64,000 nt of DNA, from contig NW_022985439.1 in the NCBI RefSeq assembly GCF_010093595.1, forward strand, positions 758,441 through 822,440. Reading direction: 5' to 3'. A program made the position numbers and the translations under genes. This DNA is from Mytilinidion resinicola (taxonomy: Eukaryota > Ascomycota > Dothideomycetes > Mytilinidiales > Mytilinidiaceae). Below the pieces are notes generated by a model. That model did not search any database. It saw only the letters and a list, made by a program, of their open reading frames with translations, and was not told where the DNA came from. Position 1 is the first letter of the stretch. Each line of letters starts with the position of its first letter. Positions 21,614-33,203 of the stretch are shown here, piece by piece.

Positions 21614-23333
21614 ATGAAATCAGAACTCAGAGAATACGCTCGCCGAAGGGCTACCACGGGTCCATATGCAGACGACCTCGATATCGATGCCATCATCGTC
21701 GGCGCAGGCTTCGGCGGTGTTTTTATCCTCCACAAGCTTCGACAGCTTGGCCTCAAGGCTGTGATCTTCGAAGCTGGCACAGATCTCGGCGGAACATGGC
21801 GCTGGAACAGGTACCCCGGCGCCAACGTGGACTCGGAAGTTCCAGAGTACGAATACTCCATACCCGAAGTTTGGAAAGACTGGACCTGGAGCACCAACTA
21901 TCCAGACTACAAAGAGCTGCGTGCCTATTTTGACCACGTTGACAAAGTCCTCGATATCAAGAAAGACTGCTCGTTCGAGAGCGTGGTCGTCGACGCCCAA
22001 TTCCAGGAAGGCGAAGGCAAATGGCACGTTAAGACCGAGGACGGCCGCACCGCGAAAAGCAAATACTTCGTCGTCGCTGCCGGCTTCGCCGCTAAGCGCT
22101 ACATCCCCGACTATAAGGGCATCGAATCCTTCGAAGGCATTATCCACCACTCCGCCTTCTGGCCCGAAGAAGGCGTGGACGTCAAAGGCAAGCGCTGTGC
22201 TGTTATCGGCACCGGTGCCTCCGGCGTTCAAATTACCCAAGCCTGGGGCCCAGAAGCCGGCTCGGTCACTGTCTTCCAGCGCACGCCCAATCTCGCTGTG
22301 CCCATGGGCAAGCACGCGCTGACAGCTGAGGAACAGAATGCGGCGAAGAGGTGGTACCCTCGCCTCTTTGAGCTTCGCGAGAAATGCTTCGGCGGCTTCC
22401 TCTTCAGCTTTTCTGAGAAAAATACATTCGATGATAACGCGGAAGAGCAAGACGCCTTCTTCCACTCCCTCTGGGATCACGGTGGCTTCGACTTCTGGCT
22501 CGGTACTTACAAAGATATGCTTTTCGACCCGAAGGCCAACCGCGCGGCGTACGACTTTTGGGCACGCAACGTGCGCCCACGGATCGGAGACCCGAAGAAG
22601 CGCGAACTTCTCGCGCCTTTGGAACCACCGCATCCGTTTGGCGTGAAGCGCCCTTGCCTCGAGAACAACTACTACGAGCAATTCAACCGGGAGACGGTAG
22701 ATGTGTTTGACATCAAGGCGAACCCAATTGTCGAGTTCCAGCCTAAGGGGATTCTGACAGCAGACGGGACGCTGCATGAATTTGATGTTATTGCTGTTGC
22801 TACCGGGTTTGATATTACCACGGGCGGTATGACGCATATGGGATTGAAGAGCGTGCATGGGACAACGTTGAATGAGGAGTGGAAGGCTGCAGCGAATACG
22901 TATCTCGGGACGACGGTTAGTGGGTACCCAAATATGGTAAGCACTCTCTTTCTGGGTTTCTCCCTCGACCGTCGGATTTTGTTACTGACTGTCACAGTTC
23001 CATCTCTACGGCCCCCACGGCCCAACGCTCCTGAGCAACGGCCCTTCGACCGTCGAGGTCCAGGGTCGCTGGATCGTCGACACGATCAAGAAGATCGAGC
23101 GCGAAGGACTGAAGTTTATCGATCCCACCCCGGAGGCGACTAAGGAGTGGAAGGCACGTATCAATGCTCTTTCCGATATCTCGCTCTTCCCGACGACCAA
23201 GTCGACCTACATGGGTGGCAGTCTGCCTGGGAAGGCGTTTGAGCAGGTCAACTATGCCGGTGGCATTCCCGAGTATGCGAAGGAGATCCGGGCGGCGTTG
23301 CCGGGATGGAAAGGCTTCAGGACTGTGAAGTAG
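21614..23333 (+). CDS. Baeyer-Villiger-type flavin monooxygenase
   Basis: The model is join(21614..22936,22998..23333), 552 residues. It has a FAD-binding GAGFGG at 30-35, the GGTWRWNRYPGA loop, the type I Baeyer-Villiger fingerprint FxGxxxHxxxWP at 173-184 (FEGIIHHSAFWP) and the NADPH-binding GTGASG at 199-204. The second exon, starting FHLYGPHGPT, supplies the conserved C-terminal domain. The intron has GTAAGC and CACAG ends in phase 0. The enzyme should insert oxygen next to a ketone using NADPH and O2; the substrate is unknown. No signal peptide or membrane segment. Codons are C-ending and the frame is clean, in contrast to the broken P450 and transporter beside it. Only a general N-oxidising flavin monooxygenase is a serious alternative. 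Confidence 0.9.
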
Positions 23334-23857
23334 GTGATATTTCGAGGGTCATGATCTGGTAATGAACATAACTTTGATATCGAACGCCTTTTGACGGCCT
23401 CATGCGATGGCTCACTTTCGAACTTGGTGAACATTATCAGTGAGCGGACTTGTAAACGTCCGAGCCCTAATGCATGCTACGTAATATGCGGGGGCCCGAA
23501 ATCCGGGGTACTCCATAAATCCACTGCGCCTAGCCGGGGGCTGGATCAATACGGATGGATTGATTGCTTGGAAGGTCTCTTAGAGCCTGGAGAATACCTG
23601 GCGATCGCGGACATGGACGGAAACCCGGGCGGAGCAATGCCAACCACGTTGCCCTTCTCTCCGGCCCATGGCCATTTTCAGTGAGAGGCCCAATACGTGC
23701 CCTAATGCAGCGAAGTGCCCATAAATGTCAGGGTTCCCCGCAACGTTTCCCGCATGACCCCTGGGATCCGTCCGATCTGCATGCCTTTACTCCCCTACTC
23801 CCTCGGTCGCCCCACTGCCTCTCTCTGTCACCACTCCGTTCATATACTGCTGTGAAG
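23334..23857. promoter_or_regulatory. Intergenic; upstream region of the AlcR-like regulator
   Basis: This 524-base stretch between two plus-strand genes has several CGG/CCG triplets (for example around 23490-23540), the half-site bound by many zinc-cluster proteins, so autoregulation is conceivable. An open frame continues in from 23564, but the residues before the chosen ATG have no conserved features. Confidence 0.35.
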
Positions 23858-26800
23858 ATGCAGCTCTCTCCAGTAAGCCCAACGCAGCTATGGGACTCTT
23901 CCGACAAGCCTCACAATACGCACCATCGTCAAGAGACACCATTTACCGGCAGAAGCCGACGACAGCACCGGAGCTGCGATCAATGCCGGAAAGGCAAGCG
24001 TGCGTGCGACGTCACTTTGGTGAACTATCCAGCTTCGAATGGAGATGAGTCCACCTCCCCGACTCTACGCCCAACTCCAACGGCAGACTCAGGCCTGAAC
24101 TGGACTCTGAGCGGATACCTAGAACATCGTACGTATTGACGCAAGATTTCGTACGTATCAAGCCTAATAGCCGCGCAGACGAGCGGTCAACTCCCGTCCT
24201 AACTTCCACGGGCCCATGTTCAAATTGCGCAAAGACCGGCAAGAGATGCACGTTAGAATGGCTAAAGTCTGTACACGGCGTAATCTTACAGCGTAGCAAA
24301 CGCAGTATCGCGGAGGCAACCGGGCCTAAAAAGAAGAATAGTACCAGAAAACGGCAAGCTTCGACCGCCACCTCTCACACTCCTGGGCTCCCTTCCAGCG
24401 TCCACACTTCGTCGACCTCTGATACCACCGCAATTGATTTATCTGCGTTTTTAGACTATCAAATCCCTCAGCCGATTCCCAATTCTCAAGTCCCTCCACA
24501 TTACTTGTCTTCGAACGATGGATCTGATCTCACCGATTACGAAAGGTTGGGGGACTATCTATTTGATGCATCGGAACCTATCTCGACGCAGCCATGGGCC
24601 CCCACCAACGAGGGCTGTGCCAACATAGACTTCATGCCTTTCCAACCTACTGTAGCCCGGACCCAGAGTACCCGGAACTCAGCAGCACTGTCACAGGGGG
24701 TATCGCAAGCGCCGGTTGGGCTTCCAGATCAGCATTGTGATCAGACCGGTAATGAGGAAGAGCTTCCATTCTATGCATCCGGGAGTTCGACACGTGCTTC
24801 TTTACCATCGTCATATGCACCTACCCAATCTCGAAACTCCAGACGTACTCCCTCCTTTTCGCAAGGATTCGAAGGATTTGCGGAACAGCAAATGGCATTA
24901 TCCACCAACCAAACACTTATGACCAATGGCCTACTACGCATCTATCACGACAGCATGGAAAACGCATTGTCTTGCTGGTTGACGGAGAAGACATGCCCTT
25001 ACGGAATTACCATTCCTTCGCCAGCGTTACTCAAGAACTCCAATCCGCATGAGTCAATGTCAGAGGAATGGGGTTCAAATTGGTCGAACCGAATCTTCGC
25101 ACGAGTCTGTCGTCTCGACCGCGCTTCGTCCGTCGTTCGAGGACGGCTGTTGACCCAATCAGAGGAGAAATTAGCATCGAAAGCACTCCACCTGGCAATC
25201 ATGTCTTTTGCAACTCAATGGGCTCAATCGAGTAATCGTAGTACCGCCAAATTTTCGTCGTTCGACTCAAAAGACGATGAAGTCATTGATGATGGGGCTG
25301 AGCCAGCTCGAGGAGAGGGTTCGTCACCTCTGAGCACGGAATTTGACCGATCTATTCAAGAGTCATTCTGGTACCAGGCTCGAAGAGCCTTACAAGATTC
25401 CGCAGAAATCGAATCCTTCCGTGTCATCTTCGCCCACATCATTTTCTCTTTAACCCAGCGCCCACTCAATGTCGCTGCACACGTTCGAGCAATCAAAGGG
25501 AGACGGCGGCGAAGCTCTGCAAAGCGATTCAATGACAGTGCTTGGCCTGGAGCTTCACCTCCATCTTCTGAATCGACCCGATCAGGACACTGTTCTGCGA
25601 CTGCTTGTGGGGCTTCGACGTATCAAACAACACCGGGAGTAATCAATACATCAAATTCCGGTGTAGCTGGCTTGGATGAAGTGACTGAGCTCGAAGGTCC
25701 TCCAATCTTCTTAGAGACCGCTCTACGACAAATATTCTCATATCGATGCAAATTAGAAAGCATAGAAAGGCAACGGACGATCGCAATGAAGAAGTGCGCC
25801 TCTCCCGAGATGGCAGAAAACCCCAACATACTCAGCACTAAAGACCGTAAGACATTCGATCTCCTATTCTGGCTCGCCGTCATGTTTGATACTCTCTCCG
25901 CTGCCATGAACAAACGCCCACTGGTCGTCTCGGACGAAGACAGTGACATCCGGGATGGCAATCTCCCAGGGCAACACATATCCCAGGACGACATAATCAG
26001 CAACCCTTCTCCAACATACCGATCCATGCTCGCCAAAGAGGGGGACTCGAAACTATGGGGCGACTTTCTTCTCCGACAAAAACACCTCCGCTTTTGCCAT
26101 AAAATAGCGCGGTGGCCATGCTCGTACGAAGACGCTGCGTCAACTCTTTGCGATGCCGCTCCCATCAAGGTCCTACTATTCCGAAAAGTGACGCATTTGC
26201 AGACCCTACTATCCCGGCGCGTCATGTACGAGAAGCTCGAACAAACCATCCTAGATGCTCTACAAGTCTACCAGCACTGGAATGACAGCTACAATCAGTT
26301 CATCCTCGACTGCATCGCCAACCACGATGACTTGCCCCCGAGGATCCAGTCCTGGTACGTCGTCCTCGCGGGCCACTGGCACCTGGCCGCACTGCTTCTA
26401 GCAGACATCATCGAAGTGATTGATGACGGCCAGCTGGGGCTTGAATCGCAGCAAAACGTCCGTCACTCCTCTCGCCTCGTGTCAAAGCTACGGGAGCAAA
26501 ACGCGAACGTCCTTTCAGACCTCGGGCGATGTTCATGCCCAGGGTACAACCTCTCCTTCCCCCAAGCTCGCGAATTCCACTTCGCAGTCAGCGAGGGGGC
26601 ACTGCTCACGGAGCCTTGGACCGTCGTGCTCATCCGGGCTTTCAGCAAAGCCGGCTACATACTTCTCAACCGCATCTCTCACCCTAGACCATCGTGGTAT
26701 GAACGAGGCGAGATTCCTCGGGAATCAGAGATCGCGCAATGCCAGCAAAGATTGAGTTTCTGCATCAGGGCATTGTGGAACCTGGGGAAGAAGAGCGACA

Positions 26801-26991
26801 TGGCGTTCTTGGCCGCTACGGCGCTGTCCACGGCGCTGAAGGACGTGACAGATGAGATAGCGGGGAAGGCGTGGGTAGCGAAGCACCACAGTCCGGATAT
26901 GGAAGCGATTCGGCAGTGTAGCTCTTTGCCGGATGAAGCGGGGAGGGAGACGTTTCCGTTTGTATTTTCGGCGGTTCCGTCGTACCAGTGA
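23858..26991 (+). CDS. AlcR-like Zn2Cys6 transcription factor
   Basis: The model is join(23858..24128,24179..26991), 1027 residues; the 50-base intron has a CCTAATAG branch and a GCAG acceptor. The zinc cluster is split by the intron: SCDQCRKGKRAC (Cys40, 43, 50) and PCSNCAKTGKRC (Cys104, 107, 114), with a preceding basic patch GRSRRQHR. The CRKGKR and CxxCxxxxKxCTLEW pattern is that of Aspergillus AlcR, whose third and fourth cysteines are 16 residues apart; here 53 residues intervene. After a Ser/Thr-rich linker the C-terminal two thirds form a helical regulatory domain (IQSWYVVLAGHWHLAALLLADII). Such proteins bind GC-rich sites and switch catabolic or accessory genes. It lies between the monooxygenase and the hydrolase and may control one or both; this is inference. 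Confidence 0.85.
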
Positions 26992-27326
26992 GAGGATATC
27001 CTTTCGCCCGGCTTACTTTCACTAAGGTAAGGTTTTCTTTTTGGCGCGGATGGCGATCGTTATATTTCTCTACTTGGTGGTTTGCAGCCTGGCAAACCCC
27101 AATGGCCAGGCGTCTTGGTGGGGATCAAATGACACATAGTGGTAATCAAAAGGTTATTGCTGGACAAACGTAGTGAGGAATTCCAAGCTATCACTGGGTC
27201 TGATGGGGAAGGTTTAGCGGCATGATGGAATTACTATTTATTGCCAATTTAATCATCATATCAAGGCAAAGAAACCATTCAACATTTCAACACATAGATA
27301 GCCGACCAGACTCCAGCGCTACCTGC
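26992..27326. other. 3' intergenic between convergent genes
   Basis: This is the shared 3' flank of the regulator (plus) and the hydrolase (minus). It is AT-richer than the genes, with no coding frame. Confidence 0.5.
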
Positions 27327-28673
27327 TTATCCCAAAGCTTTGTAAACAGCCGATTCAATCGCAACCCACAAACCAAGAGTTTTCACGTCGCAGAATGGCA
27401 GAATCTGGTTGCAAATGATTCCAGCAACCCCCTTTTCACGGTCGCACCACCACCACAAGTTTGGCAAGCCCGCCCATTGAGCAGTGCCCTTCGATCTGCC
27501 CGTAACACCCTCGGTGAGCATGAACGTGAGACCCCAGCCTTGCGGCTTGTCTCCAGGGATTGGATAGAGCTCCGGTATGGCGTTCGTCAGGTCTGGCTTC
27601 GCGGCGGGGATGCCCTGGCGCGCAAAGTTCGGGAAGTCCGGGATCTGGTTCTTGAACATCTCGTCGACGGTTGCTTTGCTCAGGATCTTCGCGCCGGTGG
27701 TAGGGGACGTGCCGTCGTTGAGTAGGGTTGCTAGGATCTGAACGTATTCTTGGGGTTTTGCGAACATGCCGGCTCCGCCGCTGTTGAGAGTGGTTGCGAT
27801 GTCGTTTCCTTCGACTATTAGGGGCCGGCGGTTGATGTGGTCGTATCTGCCAAGCTTGCCGTCTGGCTTGCGGGTATTCATGTAGGCTAGGTTCTTTTTC
27901 ATGGATTCTGTGGGGAACATGGACATGTTCTTCAGACCGAGGGGTTCGAGGATATGCTTTTGCATGTAGTTGTTTAGTGAGGTGCCTGTGGCTCGCTCGA
28001 GGACGATCCCAGCCCAGTCAATGTTGACCTAATTTGGCCTATAGTAAGTATCCAAAAGATTCACAGAACAAAGGCATTTGAGTGAGGGCTTACTCCATAT
28101 TCCCATCCCTCACCAGGCTGGTGGACGAGGGGCTGTATTATATCTTTCAAATGCCCGGAGAACTCATCATAACCGAGTGGTTTGTTGTAGTCTCTCAACT
28201 CGTTATTGAAAAAAGCATATCCAAATCCAGCTACAATTACAATCAGCTATGCTGTATCTGCGAATGATAAAGATGTACTTGCCTGTGTGGCTCAGCAGCA
28301 TTCTCAGAGTAATCCCCCTTTTCTTATCCACTAAACTCCCGTCTTTCTGGAGGACCTTCACAGCTTTCAATTCAGGGCACAACTCCTCTACTTGCGTTGC
28401 ATCATCCAGCTTCAGCTTCCCTTGCTCGACGAGCTGCATGACCGCGACCCCCGTGATCATCTTCGTACATGATGCAATCCAGTAGATGTTATCCAACGTC
28501 ATGGGCTCTTTACTCCCATACCCCCGCTTCCCTGCCGCATGCGCAAAGAGCTCTTTGCCATCTTTCCCAACGACGACAACAGTGGTACCCGGGATACCGG
28601 TCTCTGGGTCGGCGCACGCATCCTCGGTTATCTGCTTGAGAGTTTGGAGAGATTCCGGAGAGAGTTTACCCAT
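27327..28673 (-). CDS. Class-C beta-lactamase-like serine hydrolase/transesterase
   Basis: The model is complement(join(27327..28028,28094..28230,28283..28673)), 409 residues. Family motifs: SxxK as SCTK (Ser68, Lys71), LSHTAGFGYAF after exon joining, WEYGVNIDWAG with a Tyr, and a C-terminal strand block including GWGLTFM. The first intron (28231-28282) has a GC donor (G|GCAAGT), a rare but accepted class; the second is GT-AG with a GTAAGC donor. Fungal members include LovD-like acyltransferases and EstB-like esterases, so acyl transfer or ester hydrolysis is expected rather than antibiotic resistance. No signal peptide, so probably cytosolic. It sits at the edge of the oxidative-enzyme group. 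Splice sites and frame are clean. Confidence 0.85.
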
Positions 28674-28894
28674 GATGTCGGCTGAGAAGTCACCAGTCAG
28701 AGATATCTGGAGCTTTAGGTATTAGGGGTAGAGCAAGGAATGTAGGGTGATATAGCGCTTCTGCTCCGTTGAGGTAGTTGGGTAGCTGTCGCTTTGAACG
28801 ATTCGGTGGCGTCACCGAGCGGGCGGGGTCAAGGGCTGCCCATTCCTCCGTGAAGGTGGGCAAGAAGCGGGGGCATGTGCTTCGTTTAGACCCT

Positions 28895-29020
28895 CCTTGT
28901 GGTGAAGAGGCCCACCTTGTAGGTTATTAGGCCTAACTTGTGGGTTGCTAAGGCCTACCTGGGGGAGTGTGAGGCCCACCTTGAAGGTTGTTAGGCCCAC
29001 CTTGAAGGTTATTGGATCCA
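28895..29020 (+). repeat. 21-bp minisatellite, six copies
   Basis: Six head-to-tail units of 20-22 bases, each starting with a CCTTG-like word and ending in AGGCCCA or AGGCCTA, occupy 28895-29020. The last two complete units (28979-28999 and 29000-29020) are nearly identical and the first is the most degraded. The array lies about 220 bases upstream of the hydrolase start on its promoter side. A seventh partial unit follows. Confidence 0.8.
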
Positions 29021-31132
29021 CCTCGAGCGAATGGCCGAACCGACATGGCGGCAAATCGAGAATAGCCATATCCATCGCCCAAAGCGAGAGGTTCCGCTGA
29101 GGTTGCGTAGTGATGCGGAGCCGCTCCGCAGATACGAAGTGCCCCGTCCTCGGGTGCGGAACGGTGAAATGGCGGCATATCTTGTCTCCTATTGGAGCAC
29201 AGACGTTGATCCTTGAAGGCGGCTTCAACCAATGAGTCGAATCTAAAAGAGAGCTCTGGTGTTGTGAATGGCGTGCTCGTGCCCAATAGCTGGACAGGGC
29301 CAGCTGGATACACGGGCCTCTCGCATCACGTGATAGCCATGTGATCTTCGCGCATATAGTAAAAAGCACGTGACTAGCACGCCTTATCTATTAAGGTGTG
29401 AGACAGCCATCACTGCCAACTACCTGCTCCTGGGCAAAGTGAAATACTTCATTGAATCCGGTCAATGAGATGCCATACCTCAACACTGCAAACCTGCAAT
29501 AGTCATCGAAGGCATGAAACTAACGCATGACTTCGAAAAGCGGCATCTTGTTCGTTGCTCTCTCTAGCAGGCTCGTCAGCGTCCGCGTTGACAGCCAGAA
29601 GGACAATGCCCCTTTCTACGCTCTGTCCAATTCCCTCTCAATCCTACTCCTTGACCCATTTCTGCTAGACTGCACCAAAGCCAACAAACCTTGATCGGTA
29701 GTAGGTCCGTCAGAAACTAGATATATGGCGACTTCAACATCCAACGCGCCTGGACCAGCTGCTAGAGGTCCAATTTGGCTGACCTTGGTAATTACCATCA
29801 TCATTTTCTTACGTTCTTCACGCCGTGGTTAGTCAACACAGCGTTGATATGCGGATCCCTTTTGCCTCTCAGGTGTTACGAATTTAGTTGACCAACGCCG
29901 GTAGTTCTATGGAAGAAGTTGGAATTTGTCTTTTAGCTGCAATGGAAATCTCGCAAACTCATGCGAAACGGGTAAGTTTCTTCCTGGTCGCTTCGCTAGG
30001 AATCGCAATGAGTCTATTCTCTGCCCGAGAATTCCGGCCAAGCCATTCCATGACAGAGATGATTCTGTCGTGACATGGCGAAAGGGGGGCGAAGTTGCGG
30101 GCTGAATCCTTTCGGAGGTTGACGTTCCCGCTTAATGACGTCGGTGGAGCTAGCGCCAACACCTGTACTCCGCCAAATTTAGAATACGGCGCATTGACTG
30201 TAAGTCGAACAGAATCAATTCGAGGTTTTGAACCACCAACTTGCAAGACCCTTGAACTACACTGACGCATTCAGCGATCAATGCTAACCACGTTACGACC
30301 TTACTCCGCCCAAGGTCAATAAGCTCACGAAAATCCTCTAAGAAGGTGCATGTCGCAATTCTTGAACCACGTTTGGGCGCCAGGTATTCTAAGTCAGTGT
30401 GAGTGATCGCGGCGCATTCACCCTCTCAGAGGGCGCACTCTCGTATTCCTCGCCACATGATGCCTTTTCTACTTGTCAGCATATCAACTCTAGTCCCATT
30501 GTAAAGCTCTAATTTGAGATCTACCACTCTTGCATGTAGTTCTTTTCTGTTAAATCGCGCTCGTACCTTTCACCTGCTCACGCTCTGCGATGCGCTCATT
30601 TCTAGTATGCCATAGAGCTCAGATCAGACCCTGGTTGGATTTAACGTTTGCGGGTCTGTTTAAGCTTGATAGTTAGCGCTTCCTAGCGCCTCTTCTCGTT
30701 GGTCAATCTGTGGGCCATCGAAGCTTGGCCTCCCACATTCATCTCTCTAGTGGCCTCGACCAGTCCTCGCTCACGCCCCGGAAACCGACAGCTCCGGCCA
30801 TTAGTACGCTGCGTTGGATTAGCAAACATACTAATCCCCGCAATTTGTCCCTTTCGGTGTTGACGTGCTCAATGGGGAAATCATCGTGAAATCCTTTGTT
30901 GCGCCATTTGCTAGGATGCTCTCTAGTAACTCGTCACACTCGCGGATAGGGGCCATCCGGTTGCGTCTTTGGACGATGCTGTGATAAATGGGATACATTC
31001 GGCGGTGGAATCAACTCCGGTATATGAATTGCTTTACTACAAGAACGATACTCTTACCCTCAGTTCTCACTCGTTATCCATCACTGCAACTCATACTTGT
31101 CAAGTCAATCTCAATCAACACCATCCTTCAAT
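29021..31132. other. Long intergenic stretch, no gene seen
   Basis: Over 2 kb without a frame that has motifs or splice logic on either strand. Two CACGTGA words lie near 29326 and 29367. The last 150 bases are the leader of the ferritin-like gene, with a GTATATGAA TATA-like word about 115 bases before its start. No tRNA could be recognised. Confidence 0.45.
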
Positions 31133-32155
31133 ATGAGACTCGCAGCCACCGCAGCCGTCGTCCTCGCTACGACAGGATCGACCATGGCCCGTCCTACTGT
31201 TGCAAAGAGGGCTATCACTGATGCTGATATTCTGAACTATGCTCTCACCCTCGAGCATCTTGGTAAGTCTCAATCCAAACCAAAACAACTGGACTATACT
31301 AATCAACATATCAGAGGACAAATTCTATCGTGAAGGTCTCGCCAACTTCACCCAGCAGCAATTCGCGGATGCCGGCTATGACGCGACCTTCTACAAGAAC
31401 CTGAAGGAGGTTTCCTACGATGAGACTACTCACGTTTCCTTCCTGACCGGAGCCTTGACAGGTAAATACACTCTATTTTCTCCTTGAACACAATCACTAA
31501 GTTGCTCCCAGCTGCTGGTGCTAAGCCCGTCGCCGAGTGCACATACGCTTTCGGCGTCACATCTGTCGCTGCCTTCGTCGCAACCGCCTCCATCCTCGAA
31601 GGCGTTGGTGTCTCCGCCTACCTTAGAGCTGCTGCCTCAATTGTGAACAAGGAGTACCTCACGGCCGCAGGATCCATCCTCACCGTTGAGTCGCGTCACT
31701 CCTCTTACCTCCGCGCCTCCTTCAAGGAGTCTCCCTTCCCTCAACCCTTCGATACACCTCTCGACTTCGACGAGGTCTACACACTCGCCGCTCCCTTCAT
31801 CGTCAGCTGCCCGAGCACCAACGCCGCGCTCCCAGTCAAGGCCTTCCCTGGCCTCGCTCTGACTGCCTCCTCCGCACCTGTGACCTCAGGCAAGACCATT
31901 CAGTTCACCGCAAAGGCCACAATCGAGCCTGATGCAGGCAAGGACTACGTTTACGCTGCCTGGGTCGCCGTTACTGGCCCCATCTTCACCAAGGCATACT
32001 TCAAGACCGGTGGCATCATCGAGACCACCGTTCCCGCCGGCTTCCACGGACAGTCGTATGTGGTCATCACCGGCTGCAACAGCTCTGTCTCGGACGACAC
32101 TGTTAAGGCTGGCCCGGCGATTGTGGAGGTCACTAACTCGTCTGGTTCCCCATGA
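31133..32155 (+). CDS. Secreted ferritin-like (Rds1/desiccation-related) protein
   Basis: The model is join(31133..31262,31315..31461,31512..32155), 306 residues. Both introns are short with GTAAGT/GTAAAT donors; joining gives EHLEDKFYREGL and GALTAAGAKP. An N-terminal signal peptide (RLAATAAVVLATTGS, then Ala) directs secretion. A ferritin-like helical domain follows: DILNYALTLEHLEDKFY, YKNLKEVSYDETTHVSFL and AAASIVNKEYL, with Glu and His residues spaced as in the ferritin-like PF13668 group, and a Thr/Ala-rich C-terminal domain. Fungal members (Rds1) are induced by starvation or stress; iron binding is not proven. Codon use is strongly C-biased, suggesting high expression. Confidence 0.85.
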
Positions 32156-33203
32156 ACACGATATAATGCTGCATAGGCGTTTCGTTTCTCTTTGTTATGG
32201 GTCGGGGCATACCATGGTGTTACACACCGGTTTTCTTTCTCTGTATAAAATATATTCGTTCGCTGTCACGACGTCTCTCTCCAATGGCTTTTGATGGAGA
32301 GTGTAAAAGCTGCAGGGTCCTAATATCTAATTCATCTAAACACCAAAATTACTTCTTCTCAAACACTTGACTTGACGTGATGGCCACTGACTCTTTGTAA
32401 GCCTTGCCTACACCGCAAGGAGTCGGTCCTTTATGAGGGTGATAAAATATCATGCCTAATTGGGAAAGAACCTCGGCACGCAAATAAATTTTGGGGTAGT
32501 CGAAACTAACTCCAACTTACAATGCCCGAAGACAAATAGAACACCTTTAACTTCCAGTTGAAATCTACATCATGGCAATAAAACCTTCCCCTAGTATCAG
32601 AAAGTTATTGAAACCTCCGCAGAACTGTTCAGGGTGGTTCCTGAAATCCCTCAGTTTACCAAGGATATGACGTACGCGCCCAAGAGATTTCCATCCATCG
32701 ACCTACAGGGTTGTGCGGATTTAGCTTCCTAGGCTCGACGTTTCTCGAGAAAAAAAGCCGTTTTCATGGACGCAGCGTGCCGTTTGTCTTCTTGTTTTCA
32801 GTCTAGGTTGGAATTAGGTTAAAGCGCCCTTCTTATGACTAGCATCATTAGGCGTCACCGTTTTTAGACAGCGAGTGAAAACAGCTTTTTCTTAAAGGAC
32901 GTCGAGTCCGGACCGGAAGCTATTTCCTCCTTTGTTCCCTTTATCCCCTGGCGCATGTCGCCACATGCGCAGTTCCCGCGATCACCGCAGGGATCACACC
33001 CGGGCATAGCCATGGTTAAGAGCGCTTCATCCTCGGTGCTAAGATGAACCGAAGCGACCTCGGCGCTAAGAAACTTCTCGGGCGTCACATGCCAACACCA
33101 CCGTCAAAGCTATGAGATCACGAATTATGAGCTTTTCCAACACTCCTTAGCACCCTTTTTTTTTCATCTCAGGAGTTTGAATTAGACATTTCAGAGTTGA
33201 GCG
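32156..33203. other. Intergenic, no gene seen
   Basis: The first 200 bases are the 3' flank of the ferritin-like gene. The remainder has only short frames without coding character; one minus-strand frame at 32864-33088 contains several Cys but has no homology that I recognise. Confidence 0.45.

Noticed and set aside
21620..22858. 412-codon minus-strand frame
   Set aside because: It is antisense to the monooxygenase, which has full family motifs; strong codon bias opens the opposite frame.
28812..29369. 185-codon minus-strand frame with internal peptide repeats
   Set aside because: The repeats are the 21-bp minisatellite read in one frame; flanks have no coding character.
30160..30260. Possible tRNA (TTCGAGG and GAACCACC words)
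   Set aside because: No cloverleaf could be formed around these words.
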